This document shows positions 1 through 8,386 of a stretch of 55,979 bases of DNA, piece by piece. Each line of letters starts with the position of its first letter. Position 1 is the stretch's first letter. A program made the position numbers and the translations under genes. The stretch comes from a bacterium. GTDB lineage: Bacteria > Actinomycetota > Acidimicrobiia > Spongiisociales > Spongiisociaceae. Location of the stretch: positions 1 to 55,979 of the forward strand of contig JAPPGV010000147.1 in assembly GCA_028821235.1 (NCBI GenBank), in the 5' to 3' direction. Below the pieces are notes generated by a model. It had not been told where the DNA came from and made no database searches. It saw nothing but the letters and a program-made list of their open reading frames with translations.

Positions 1-735
1 CTACCCTGAGAATCGCCTAACCGAAAACTGTCCACAAAACCGGGGCAACTCCACTATTGAGGCTGTCGTGTATTAGGGCGAGGGTGATGAAGGCCATAGA
101 AATGATGTCGAGTCTGTCGTAGCGGGTCTAGACGTGTCGGTAGCGTTTGAGCCGGCGGATGAGCCGTTCGATCTCGTTGCGCCGCTTGTATGTCTGGCGG
201 TTGTAGGAGTAGGGCTGTTTACGGTTGGTCTTGGGTGGATGTGGGGTTGATAGCCTGGGGCGAGAGCGAGTTGGCGTGTTTCGTTCCCCTCGTGTGCCCG
301 GTCGGCTACCAGGGGCAGACGCAGCTACAAGGATCCTTGACGTCTCAGTAGTTCCCGTCCCCAGGGGACGTCGTGGTCTTGACCTGGGGAAAGGCAGAAA
401 TCTACGGCGGTCCGGGCGGTGGCGGCCAGCATGTGGATCTTGGTGGTCCAGCTGCCCCGGGATTGCCGATCGCCTGAGGCCCCTGGGATGTCGGGGCGCC
501 GTGCCCGTCGGGATGTACCTTGACAGACGTGCTGTCCAGGCCCGGCACTTCGGGATCGACGAGTTGTTCTGCCTGTAGGCGGGAGAACACCCCGGTCCAG
601 CACCCCGTTCTTAGACCAGCGGTTCATCCGCCGGTAGGCCGTGTACCACTTGCCGTACCGTGCGGGCAATGCCCTCGATTTGCGGCCGTGCTCGAGTATG
701 TGGCGGATGCAGTTAAGTCAAGGTTGGAACTTTGG
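1..735 (-). pseudogene. Degraded IS5-family transposase
   Basis: Read on the minus strand, fragments of an IS5-type DDE transposase appear in order but in different frames. Near 735-590 there is an N-terminal DUF4096-like stretch (ARYGKWYTAYRRMNRWSKNG). Near 545-510 there is a catalytic-region-like stretch (VPGLDSTSVKVHPDGHGA). The C-terminal signature RRNEIERLIRRLKRYRHV lies near 190-130 and is followed directly by an in-frame TAG and then TRYDRLDIISMAFITLALI. The reading frame changes at least twice as well as meeting that stop, so no active transposase can be made. The element runs to the left edge of the window, so that end was not seen, and I could not define terminal inverted repeats. 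Confidence 0.8.
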
Positions 736-784
736 TGTTGCCCGGCTGTGTGGGGAACGCGTCTGCTATATGTTAGTATTGTGT

Positions 785-862
785 GGTGTTGGTTTCATAC
801 GTCAATTATAGGTGTTGGTTTCATACGTCAATTATAGGTGTTGGTTTCATACGTCAATTATA
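785..862. repeat. Three perfect tandem 26-bp repeats
   Basis: A 26-bp unit beginning GGTGTTGGTTTC and ending GTCAATTATA is present three times head to tail without a mismatch (785-810, 811-836, 837-862). It lies just beyond the broken transposase and upstream of the small ORFs. It is AT-richer than its surroundings. There are no spacers, so it is not a CRISPR array. Iteron-like binding sites for a recombinase or regulator are possible, or a recent slippage expansion. The rest of 736-1031 shows nothing I can assign. Confidence 0.9.
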
Positions 863-1031
863 CCGGTCAGATACCTCCACTCCCTGGTGTATGTAGTCAA
901 CAGGCCCCAGTTTGCAGGCCGATGGCTCATGTTCCGCGGTGAACCTACCTGCCTAGGATGCGGCTAGGCCCGGTGTGTGAGTAGATGGCCGTGGTACCAT
1001 GGCTTGTCAGCCAAACATGGAAGGAAGACCG

Positions 1032-1178
1032 ATGGCCAGCCAGCGTGGCAGGGGCCGACCCATTGAGAAGCCGTTGCCGGATCGTGTCCCGGAGACGCCT
1101 GAGAACATGTTGAACGCTGTGCTGGCAATGCCACCCAAACGGTCATCGCGGTACCAGCAGAACGGTCAGCGGCGCTGA
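1032..1178 (+). CDS. Small basic protein of unknown function (48 aa)
   Basis: An ATG preceded by a purine-rich GGAAGGAAG site opens a 48-residue frame ending at TGA 1176-1178. The product is basic, with an AT-hook-like N-terminus (SQRGRGRPIEKP) and a basic tail. I do not recognise a family. It ends two bases before the next small ORF starts, so the three small genes at 1032-1605 look like one transcription unit. Their position between an IS relic and an integrase suggests a phage or satellite origin. Its short length means it could also be a chance ORF; the ribosome-binding site and the tight spacing argue for a gene. Confidence 0.45.
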   Translation: MASQRGRGRPIEKPLPDRVPETPENMLNAVLAMPPKRSSRYQQNGQRR

Positions 1179-1180
1179 CC

Positions 1181-1390
1181 ATGGAGTGGCTGGGTGGTAT
1201 TAGCGCTGTTACGACGGGGGCGGTTGCGGTGTTTGCGTTGTGGTTGAACCGTCGTGACAGGGTGGCTGACAAGATTGGCGAGTTGGATACGCGGTTGACA
1301 TCTGGGATTGCTGAGTTGTCTGAGCGTGTGGCACGGATTGAGGGTCATCTGAGTCTCTACGACGCGCGGCTGGTTGATCGTAGGCCCTGA
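1181..1390 (+). CDS. Small membrane-anchored coiled-coil protein (69 aa)
   Basis: Residues 1-22 form one hydrophobic segment (GGISAVTTGAVAVFALWL). A basic turn (NRRDR) follows, then an amphipathic, probably coiled-coil helix to the C-terminus (IGELDTRLTSGIAELSERVA). This layout, a short membrane anchor plus a heptad helix, resembles phage XhlA/holin-accessory proteins, but the resemblance is architectural only. The stop codon overlaps the start of the next ORF (TGATG), which implies translational coupling. The call as a protein is fairly secure; the role is unknown. Confidence 0.5.
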   Translation: MEWLGGISAVTTGAVAVFALWLNRRDRVADKIGELDTRLTSGIAELSERVARIEGHLSLYDARLVDRRP

Positions 1391-1605
1391 TGACATCGGC
1401 TGGTGATCCTGGGGGCGTGCCGCTTGCGCCTGAACCGGAACCGGATGCGGTTACCTTCGATCCGGCTGTAGGTGCACTGACGGTCAACCTGGGGAAGGTC
1501 AATAGGTCAGCGGATGATCGCAGCGAACCGTGGGAGGCGTTGACGTTCGAGATCAACCCGGCTTTTCCTTTACGTTTGTTGACCATCGAGAACAGACCAG
1601 AGTGA
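1390..1605 (+). CDS. Hypothetical protein (71 aa)
   Basis: It starts in an ATG that overlaps the upstream stop codon, so it is probably co-translated with the coiled-coil gene before it. The protein is acidic with a Pro/Glu-rich start (PLAPEPEPDAVTFDPAVG) and no membrane segment or recognisable motif. It is the last of the three-gene small cassette, and it converges with the integrase gene. The 1606-1751 gap after it holds no gene I can support. Confidence 0.45.
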   Translation: MTSAGDPGGVPLAPEPEPDAVTFDPAVGALTVNLGKVNRSADDRSEPWEALTFEINPAFPLRLLTIENRPE

Positions 1606-1751
1606 CCTAAACCCTATCGGCACTCACGTTTATGGTTCTTCCTTGTTGTGGGACACCACACTGCAAGATACATTTTGAACTAGGCCCTTATACAGTCCGG
1701 TAAGTGAAACGATCCCGTTGTTGCGTTCAGTATGGTGAGACGGTGGTAGTG

Positions 1752-2909
1752 CTAGGGGTTGAGGTATTGTGCCCAGGTTTCCATGAGTTGGCGGCGGCGT
1801 TCGAGTAGGTCGGAGCGTTGGTAGGCGAGTTCGACGTCGGTTCCTGCGCGGTGGCCTAGGCACAGTTCGGCGACGGCCCAGTCTGCGCCTGTCTCTGCGG
1901 CCCAGCTGCGGAAGGCTGAGCGCATCCCGTGTGGTGTGCCGTCGATGCCGTTTTCGCGGCAGAGTTTGCTCATGGTGGAGTCTGAGAGGGTTTGGCCGGT
2001 TGCTGATGGGAAGACGAGGTCGTTGCCGTCGGAGAGTTCGCGTGCTTTTTGGAGGACGGCTAGGGCGGCGGTGCTTAGTGGAACCCGGTGCGGTTCACCG
2101 ATCTTGGTCCGGCGGCCGGGGATGGTCCATGTGGCGGAGTCGAGGTTGATCTCGTCCCATGTTGCCAGTCGGGCTTCGCTGCTTCGTACGGCGCACAGCG
2201 TGAGGAACTCTAAGCAGTACACGGTGGCTGCCCAGGCGCCGGTGGCGCGGATGGTGGCCAGTGCGTCGGATACTTGGCTGTGTGGGACGGATCGCATGTG
2301 TTGACGGCGGGTGCTGTTCTTGCCTAGGGCAGCTGTGATCGTGGCGGTGGGGTCGTTGGTGCGGTGTCCTTCAGCTACGGCCCATTTCATGACGGCGCTG
2401 ATGCGCTGGCGAACCCGTCTGGCGGTTTCGGCTTTGGTGAACCATATGGGGGTGAGACACGCCATGAGGTCGGCGGAGGTGATGAGGTCGATCCGTTTTC
2501 CTCCGACTGTTGGGTACACGTAGGTTCGGAGGCTCGACTGCCAGATTTGTTGGCTTCTGCTGCCAGGCCGCCATTTGGCGGAGTGGAGTTCGATTACCTT
2601 GTCGGCTGCCTGCTCGAATGTTGGTGTCTTGTTGGCTTTCGGGTTGCGTCCTTCTTCGATGGCTTGGCGGTTGTCGAGGGCGCGGCGGCGGGCTTCGGCG
2701 AGTGTGACTGCGGGGTAGGAACCGAGGCCGAGGTTGGTCTCGCGGCCGTTGATTCGGAGTCGCTGGCTCCACGTCTTGGATAGCCGACCCTCGATTCTGG
2801 TCGTCTTCACCAGTAGGCTCAGCCCGTGGCCGCCGCGTCCGTCTCCGTAGCGTCCGGGTCTGCGCACGGTCTTGACGAAGGTAGCCGACAGGGTTGCTGG
2901 GCGTCTCAT
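1752..2909 (-). CDS. Tyrosine-type site-specific integrase
   Basis: This 385-aa protein has the full architecture of P4-type phage/island integrases. An N-terminal arm-type DNA-binding (DUF4102-like) region has the characteristic LGLGSYPAVTLAEARRRA at about residues 76-93. A SAM-like core-binding domain follows, then a C-terminal catalytic domain. Visible catalytic elements are the first Arg in CAVRSSEARLATW, HGMRSAFRSW (His-x-x-Arg), GHRAGTDVELAYQRSD (second His region and nucleophile Tyr). It would insert or excise a mobile island. No tRNA gene or obvious attachment core was seen beside it. With the IS relic and tiny phage-like genes it marks the edge of an integrated element. Confidence 0.93.
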   Translation of the reverse strand: MRRPATLSATFVKTVRRPGRYGDGRGGHGLSLLVKTTRIEGRLSKTWSQRLRINGRETNLGLGSYPAVTLAEARRRALDNRQAIEEGRNPKANKTPTFEQAADKVIELHSAKWRPGSRSQQIWQSSLRTYVYPTVGGKRIDLITSADLMACLTPIWFTKAETARRVRQRISAVMKWAVAEGHRTNDPTATITAALGKNSTRRQHMRSVPHSQVSDALATIRATGAWAATVYCLEFLTLCAVRSSEARLATWDEINLDSATWTIPGRRTKIGEPHRVPLSTAALAVLQKARELSDGNDLVFPSATGQTLSDSTMSKLCRENGIDGTPHGMRSAFRSWAAETGADWAVAELCLGHRAGTDVELAYQRSDLLERRRQLMETWAQYLNP

Positions 2910-3249
2910 GTTTCCGATTGGTTCCTGTTCTGGGTATCGGTCTAGTTATCAGGTTAGCACCGGGATTGTACAGAACGGTGCGAAAACCGATGAAACAACC
3001 AAATCGACTACGGTGCCTGTGACCTGGGAGAACACGGGTAGTATAGAAGGTAGTGCTACGGTGCGAAACAGAGGTTCGATTGTCCGCACCTCCACCGAAG
3101 CTACATCCGACCGGTGCACGCCAACAGGCCCGATGCGTGACATCGAGGCCTCCTGCTATCGGCGAACTGGTACTCCACCGGATTTCAGCGAGGCCTAAAG
3201 CTCCTTCCGAAAGGATTAGACCCATCCTGCCCTCCACTCCCGGGCGGGC

Positions 3250-3440
3250 CCTGCTAGCGTTTTCCTGACCCATCAGCACTCCGACCATGCGATCGGACTA
3301 CCGCCCTTGTCATGCATGTCCTGGGCCCGTGATCGATCTGTTCGCCGGAGATATGTGGACCGGTCGGCACACGGAGCTTGATGGAGCAATTCGGAAGAGG
3401 CCTATCAGGAGACTTACGGGAACGTAGGCTTGGTCCAGAG
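3250..3440 (+). pseudogene. Remnant of a metallo-beta-lactamase-fold hydrolase gene
   Basis: The DNA here closely matches the interior of the intact MBL gene at 10567-11529. The metal-binding segment is still readable as FLTHQHSDHAIGLP (intact copy FLTHLHSDHTIGLP). Further along, the string accggtcggcacacggag is identical in both. Small indels and a TGA destroy the frame, and neither the start nor the end of the gene is present. The fragment lies immediately upstream of the ABC transporter operon, on the same strand as the intact copy. The adjoining 2910-3249 stretch upstream of the integrase contains nothing else I can name. Confidence 0.85.
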
Positions 3441-3518
3441 GCGAAGTAAAGGAGACACTAAAGCACGATCAGCCATATAAGGCGACTCCAAGTCAGATCC
3501 AGGATTAAGGAGTGGAGC

Positions 3519-4874
3519 ATGAAAATTAGGCTACGATATCTGTTCGTCCTCGTCCTCGCGTTCTCGTTCGCGCTTGCTGCCTGTCAGTCGGATGCTGAAG
3601 AACCAGTACCGGAGCCAGCACCGGAGCCAGCACCGGTTGAGGAAGTTCAGGAGGCAGCTCCGGCCGAAGAGGTGGAGCCTGTCACGCTCCGCTTTATGTT
3701 CCCTGAAGGAGCTGGTCGCGGGCCCGGCTTTGAATCGGCAATCGCTGCGTATGAGGAGATGAATCCTCACATTACGATCGAGATGGAGTCAGTTCCCTTC
3801 CGGGAGTATGGCGGCCTGCTGCCCGTCCAGTTCGCTGGCGATAGCCCGGCGGATGTTGCCTTGGTTGATAGCTCTGCGGTGATCTCTTACGCGTATAACG
3901 GAGCCATCGTTCCTCTGGACGGCATCTTCGAGCAGTCCGATGTGGACGACTTCCTTCCCAGCCTTGTCGCTCAATCGACCTACGAAGGTTCCATGTATGG
4001 AGCACCTTTCTTCATATCAACACAGGGCGTATTCTACAACGTGGATATGTTTGCGGCAGCGGGAGTCGAGGCTCCTACCTCTGTGGAGGAGGCCTGGACC
4101 TGGCCGGAATTCGTGGAGAATGTCTCTAAGGTAGCGGCGAGTGCAGAGAGCGATGAGGGTGATGTCTGGGGGCTGGTGTTCCTGTCGAACCCTCCAGGAA
4201 GCATCTCATGGTCGCTACCGGTAATCCGCAGCAATGGGGAGCCGGGCTCGAACACGTTCATGGCCCTCTCACCTGACGGTACGGAGGTATCGGGGTACCT
4301 GGATACCCCTGAGGCCATGGAAGCCTATCAATTCTGGCAGGACTTGTATGTGGAACATGGTCTTGCGCCTCAAGGTGATGTACCGGACGCGTTCGGTAAC
4401 GGACAAGCAGCGACGATGATCTCGTTCTCGGCGTGGGGCAGCGTGCTCAATAACGTGTTCCCGGACCTCAATTGGGACATCATGCCGATTCCCTATCTCG
4501 AAACGCATGTCGTCCACGCCAGCCATTTCATGCCCACGGTCGCGTCCAAGAGCGATCATCAGGAAGAGGCCAAGGCCTTTGTGCAGTTCCTCTCAAGCAT
4601 CGAGGGCTTTAGTGCTTACTATGACGTAACCAGTGATATGCCAGCACGCGTCTCCTTGCTGAACGAACTAGAAGAGTTTCAGGTCCGTCCGCTTAGCATC
4701 TTCAAAGATGAGCTCCTCACGGTTGCCTATGCAGCACCTGGTGGTCCCGGCGGCGCGATATACGCCGAAATCGTCGGCGCCTTGATGCTGGATATCGCGC
4801 AGGGAGCGGACATTGAGGCAGCTGTTGAAGCAGCTGTAACTGAACTCGATGCCCAACTGGCTCAATTCGGATAG
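3519..4874 (+). CDS. ABC transporter substrate-binding lipoprotein, family 1 (sugar type)
   Basis: This 451-aa protein begins with a lipoprotein signal (basic start, hydrophobic core, lipobox LAAC with Cys22). A Pro/Glu/Ala tether follows, with a repeated PEPAPEPAP, and then an extracellular solute-binding protein family 1 fold. The domain opens with VTLRFMFPEGAGRGPGFESA and contains DVALVDSSAVISYAYNGAIVPL. It would capture substrate outside the membrane and deliver it to the two permeases downstream. The binding-protein family usually takes oligosaccharides or glycerol phosphates, but the neighbouring nucleoside-processing enzymes make another substrate possible. An AAGGAG site lies upstream of the ATG. 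Confidence 0.9.
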   Translation: MKIRLRYLFVLVLAFSFALAACQSDAEEPVPEPAPEPAPVEEVQEAAPAEEVEPVTLRFMFPEGAGRGPGFESAIAAYEEMNPHITIEMESVPFREYGGLLPVQFAGDSPADVALVDSSAVISYAYNGAIVPLDGIFEQSDVDDFLPSLVAQSTYEGSMYGAPFFISTQGVFYNVDMFAAAGVEAPTSVEEAWTWPEFVENVSKVAASAESDEGDVWGLVFLSNPPGSISWSLPVIRSNGEPGSNTFMALSPDGTEVSGYLDTPEAMEAYQFWQDLYVEHGLAPQGDVPDAFGNGQAATMISFSAWGSVLNNVFPDLNWDIMPIPYLETHVVHASHFMPTVASKSDHQEEAKAFVQFLSSIEGFSAYYDVTSDMPARVSLLNELEEFQVRPLSIFKDELLTVAYAAPGGPGGAIYAEIVGALMLDIAQGADIEAAVEAAVTELDAQLAQFG

Positions 4875-4897
4875 TCCTAGTCCAAGTAAGCGCTATA

Positions 4898-4937
4898 CCG
4901 GATTGCCGCTCTCCACTCCTGGGGAGCGGCAATCCGG
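4898..4937 (+). promoter_or_regulatory. 14-bp perfect stem-loop between binding protein and permease
   Basis: CCGGATTGCCGCTC (4898-4911) is the exact reverse complement of 4924-4937, with a 12-nt loop. There is no T-run. Hairpins in this position of ABC operons commonly protect the binding-protein mRNA from 3' decay or reduce read-through into the permease genes. That role is inferred; the inverted repeat itself is directly visible. Confidence 0.8.
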
Positions 4938-5004
4938 GCAGTCCTAGCTTCGTGATCCCTGTTCAGGCCCGGCAATGGTATCGGGTGTCTCCAGGACCGA
5001 CAAC

Positions 5005-5880
5005 ATGGCCATAAGGAGACCTAGCGCTCATGCGATCGAACGCTATCGTTCCGCCCTTCTCCTAAGTTTACCGGCGCTCGTTGGACTTGCCATCTTCTGG
5101 TACTGGCCAACGATTCAAGCCGTGTTTCTGGGCTTTCAGGACTACAACCTGATGTCCGGCAGCCATGCGTGGACTGGTTTCGAGAACTATCAAACCGCCG
5201 CAACCGACCCGCTGCTCCGCCTTACGTTCTTGAACACAGTCATCTACTTCCTGATGGAGGTGCCCCTACAAATGGCTCTGGCCCTCGCTCTGGCACTACT
5301 CGTGCAGCGCGGTCCGGCTTGGCTCCGCACCATCATATTGGTTCCAACTGTTACGTCGATGGTTGTCGTGAGTGTCATATGGGGGTTGATGTATCACCCG
5401 AACAGCGGGTTGATCAACAGCCTGCTGGCGGGTGTCGGTGTGCCTCCTCAGCCGTTCCTCACCAGCGCGCAACAGGCCATGCCCTCGATTGCGCTGCTCA
5501 TGATCTGGAAGAATGTCGGCTTCAGCATGCTGTTCTTCCTGGCCGGCCTGGTGAGCATTCCGAGAAACTACTATGAGGCTGCTGCGACCGACGGGGCGAA
5601 CAGCCGCCAACTCCTTCGTTATGTAACCCTTCCACTGCTGCGCGGTACTGTAGTGTTCTTGCTTATCACGAACACCGTCACTGCGTTCAAGGTGTTTACC
5701 CCTATCTTCCTGATCACAGAAGGGGGCCCCATCAATGCTACTCGGGTTGTCGTGCTCTACATCTTTGAGAATGCCTTTCGCTTCAACAAGATGGGATATG
5801 CCGCAGCGATCTCGGTCCTACTCGCCCTGTTCCTGCTAATCATAAGCGTCTACTCGCTTCGCGCGTCCAGGGCGAGGTGA
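5005..5880 (+). CDS. ABC sugar-type permease, first subunit (MalF/UgpA-like)
   Basis: A 291-aa membrane protein with six predicted hydrophobic segments, the first being LLSLPALVGLAIFWYWPTIQ. It carries the CUT1 cytoplasmic-loop EAA motif YYEAAATDGANSRQLLRYVT, which docks the ATPase. I prefer the ATG at 5005, which has AGGA about 10 nt upstream, over an in-frame ATG at 4975 with no good ribosome site. It forms the membrane channel with the next gene, whose GTG start overlaps this stop by 4 nt. No ATP-binding subunit is encoded nearby, so a shared MsmK/UgpC-type ATPase elsewhere in the genome is likely. Confidence 0.92.
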   Translation: MAIRRPSAHAIERYRSALLLSLPALVGLAIFWYWPTIQAVFLGFQDYNLMSGSHAWTGFENYQTAATDPLLRLTFLNTVIYFLMEVPLQMALALALALLVQRGPAWLRTIILVPTVTSMVVVSVIWGLMYHPNSGLINSLLAGVGVPPQPFLTSAQQAMPSIALLMIWKNVGFSMLFFLAGLVSIPRNYYEAAATDGANSRQLLRYVTLPLLRGTVVFLLITNTVTAFKVFTPIFLITEGGPINATRVVVLYIFENAFRFNKMGYAAAISVLLALFLLIISVYSLRASRAR

Positions 5881-6788
5881 TCGACAGTGACTCTAACGTG
5901 CCGACGGTCATGTACTCGAGAATAGTCGGGCGCCGATCTGATCGCCTGTCCGGCCCACGCCGGGGCACCTGGGCCGTGCTTCGGCTGCCGGTAGTTGTCG
6001 GAGTCGCCTTCTTCTTTGTGTTTCCGTACCTTTGGTTGGCCGGCTCAGCCTTTAGGCCCCGAGAGGAGATCTTTCGTTACGTGAATCCAGTGTCATGGCG
6101 GACCTTCATTCCGTTGGCCCCGACGCTTGACAACTTTCGGCACTTATTCTTGGAGCGAAACTTTGGTCGCGCACTGGCCAACAGCCTGCTCATCGCGGTC
6201 GTCACAGTGGCCATTACTCTGTTCATCGGTAGTATGATTGCCTTCGCCCTTGCCCGGATTAGGTTCCCCGGGCGCGAAATCGTGTTCGTGTTGATCCTCG
6301 CCACGATTCTGATTCCGTTTGAGACGATCATGGTCTCGGTGTTCTTGACGGTACAACGCCTGGGACTGTTCGATACCTATCCGGCGCTATTCCTGCCCTG
6401 GGTTACAGATGCCTTCATCATTTTCCTGCTCAGGCAGCATTTTCGAGATATCCCCGATGAACTGCAGGATGCCGCCATCGTAGATGGTTGCTCGCTGTTT
6501 CGGGTCTACTGGAACGTCATGCTGCCAAATATACGCCCGGCGCTGGTCAGCGCTGCCTTTGTCAAGTTCGTGTTCTCGTGGGACGCGTTCCTCTGGCCAC
6601 TCATTGTTACACGCGACCCTGACCTAACGGTGGTGCAACTGGCTATCTCTCGGCTCTTTACGGACCAGAATGTCTTATGGGAGCTCATCTTCGCAGGTGC
6701 GTTCATCGGTACAGTGCCACTCATCGTGCTCTTCCTTCTCCTACAGCGTTACTACGTCGAAGGCGTGGTTACCAGCGGGTTCAATTGA
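5877..6788 (+). CDS. ABC sugar-type permease, second subunit (MalG/UgpE-like)
   Basis: A 303-aa partner permease, starting at a GTG that overlaps the previous stop (GTGA). A hydrophilic N-terminus of about 35 residues is followed by LPVVVGVAFFFVFPYLWLAG and five further membrane segments. The EAA-loop equivalent is ELQDAAIVDGCSLFRVYWNV. This is typical of MalG-type subunits. It probably heterodimerises with the upstream permease. A start further in (ATG within PTVMYSR) is possible. The 6789-6975 gap that follows contains no convincing gene. Confidence 0.92.
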   Translation: MIDSDSNVPTVMYSRIVGRRSDRLSGPRRGTWAVLRLPVVVGVAFFFVFPYLWLAGSAFRPREEIFRYVNPVSWRTFIPLAPTLDNFRHLFLERNFGRALANSLLIAVVTVAITLFIGSMIAFALARIRFPGREIVFVLILATILIPFETIMVSVFLTVQRLGLFDTYPALFLPWVTDAFIIFLLRQHFRDIPDELQDAAIVDGCSLFRVYWNVMLPNIRPALVSAAFVKFVFSWDAFLWPLIVTRDPDLTVVQLAISRLFTDQNVLWELIFAGAFIGTVPLIVLFLLLQRYYVEGVVTSGFN

Positions 6789-6975
6789 GGTAGGCAGGTG
6801 CCCGCCTTATGACGATGTGGTGTGTGAGTCAGAAGCGACGAGCGGTGAGACGATTGACATGGCAAGGACGGGAGGCGTGCGAGGGCCAAGAGTGGTCGCG
6901 CCCGTTCCCGGTGTCCAGGTGCCGGGGTCGGCGCAAACGGTCGCCAATTAGGATGCGCGTTCGAAGGGCACAACC

Positions 6976-8376
6976 ATGCTTCTGATCACCAACGTGACGG
7001 CGGTGACGGTCGACTCGCAGCGGCGGATCATCACCGACGCAGCGATCGCGGTCAAGGGCGACCGCATCGCCGATATCGGCAAGGCCGCCGACTTGGCTCC
7101 CCGCCACCCCGATGCGGAACTACTCGAGGGCCATGGCATGCTGGCCTTGCCGGGGCTGATCGACGCCCACGCCCACTCGGATCAGGCGCTTCTGCGGGGT
7201 GCCGCCGACGACCTGTCCTGGCGGCCCTATCTCCAGGAGGTCATCTGGCCGCTGCTGAGCCGGCGCACCCAGGAGGATGCCCAGATCAGCCTGAGACTGT
7301 GCATGCTGGAGATGATCAAGTCCGGCACGACCTGTTTCGTCGACTCGATCGTGCCGAGCCACTATGACTTTGATGCGCTGGCGCAGGCGGTTCAGGAAAT
7401 GGGGATGCGCGGCGTGCTGGCGAAGTATGTCCTGCCGGACGCCTTGTTCGAGCGCGGCGAGAGCCCTGTGGATACAGGCGGGTTCAGCGGGGAGGACGAG
7501 TCTCTGGCCGACGCCGAGCGGGGGATCGGCGTCTGGCACGGTGCGGCTGGTGGCCGGCTGCAGGTCTGGCTCGGACCACTGGTGCCGCGAGAGGAGCCAC
7601 CGGCTAGCGCCTCGCCGGGTTTCTACCGCAGGGTCTCTCGGCTGGCGGCGAGACACGGGACGGGGATTACCGTTCACTTCGCCGGCACTGTCGATGACCC
7701 TCCCTTCTTTCAGCGGGAGTTCGGCATGCTTCCTGCCGAGTTCGCCCGTCGCTACGACCTTCTGGGACCCAACGTGCTGCTCATCAACGGCACTTGGTTC
7801 TCTGAGGAGGAGATCCCGATCCTTGCCGAGACCCATACGCGGCTGGTACACAGCCCCTCGGCCAATATGAAGATGGGGGAGGGTTTCGCCAAGGTACCGC
7901 AGATGCGGAACGCCGGGGTTACGGTGGCGCTGGGATGTGATGCGGCAGCCAACAACAACTGCCATGACATGATCCGTGAGATGAAAGCGGCCTCGCTGCT
8001 GCACAACGTGGCGATGATGGATCCCACAACCCTGACAGCCGGGGATGCCCTGGAGATGGCGACGATCGAGGGGGCGCGCGCCATAGGGCGTGGTGATCAA
8101 CTGGGATCCCTGGAGGTAGGGAAGCAGGCAGACGTGGTCCTGGTCGACCTGAAGCGACCGCACACGATGCCGATCCATGATCCGATCGCCAACCTCGTGT
8201 ATGCATCGCATGGTGGCGACGTGGACACGGTGATCGTGGCAGGGCAGGTGTTGATGCAGGGCCGGAAGGTGCTCGTGGCCGACGAGGCGGCAATCCTCGA
8301 GGAGGCCCAGGAGCGGGGTCTGGCGCTGTTGAAGAGGGCGGGGATCGAGGTGGCCCCGGCATGGCCAATGGAGTGA
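6976..8376 (+). CDS. Amidohydrolase, SAH-deaminase/chlorohydrolase-like, with a replaced catalytic His
   Basis: This 466-aa cytosolic protein has the ATZ/TRZ (SAH deaminase, guanine deaminase, triazine hydrolase) fold. It shows LPGLIDAHAHSDQ (His65, His67 metal ligands), a strand-5 His in ITVHFAG, and the strand-8 Asp in ALGCDAAANNN. The strand-6 position, normally His in LVAHC-type motifs and present in the sister gene at 9172 (AAHCIW), is Asn271 here (LLINGTWF). That His normally orients the water or substrate, so activity or substrate range may differ. It probably deaminates or dechlorinates a purine-like compound. Eleven bases separate it from the nucleoside phosphorylase. Confidence 0.85.
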   Translation: MLLITNVTAVTVDSQRRIITDAAIAVKGDRIADIGKAADLAPRHPDAELLEGHGMLALPGLIDAHAHSDQALLRGAADDLSWRPYLQEVIWPLLSRRTQEDAQISLRLCMLEMIKSGTTCFVDSIVPSHYDFDALAQAVQEMGMRGVLAKYVLPDALFERGESPVDTGGFSGEDESLADAERGIGVWHGAAGGRLQVWLGPLVPREEPPASASPGFYRRVSRLAARHGTGITVHFAGTVDDPPFFQREFGMLPAEFARRYDLLGPNVLLINGTWFSEEEIPILAETHTRLVHSPSANMKMGEGFAKVPQMRNAGVTVALGCDAAANNNCHDMIREMKAASLLHNVAMMDPTTLTAGDALEMATIEGARAIGRGDQLGSLEVGKQADVVLVDLKRPHTMPIHDPIANLVYASHGGDVDTVIVAGQVLMQGRKVLVADEAAILEEAQERGLALLKRAGIEVAPAWPME

Positions 8377-8386
8377 GGAGGAAGAC

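Noticed and set aside
785..862. CRISPR array
   Set aside because: The three units abut directly with no spacers and no cas genes are near.
3060..3110. A GGTTCGATTGTCC string that resembles a tRNA T-arm, as an attachment site for the integrase
   Set aside because: The stem does not pair (G53 against G61) and no acceptor or anticodon arms are found.
2371..3288. A 305-aa minus-strand protein overlapping the integrase
   Set aside because: It is in the frame shifted against a well-supported integrase and is Arg/Pro-rich low-complexity shadow.
6809..6985. A short basic ORF between the permease and the amidohydrolase
   Set aside because: It overlaps the next start, has no ribosome site and is an Arg/Trp-rich chance frame.
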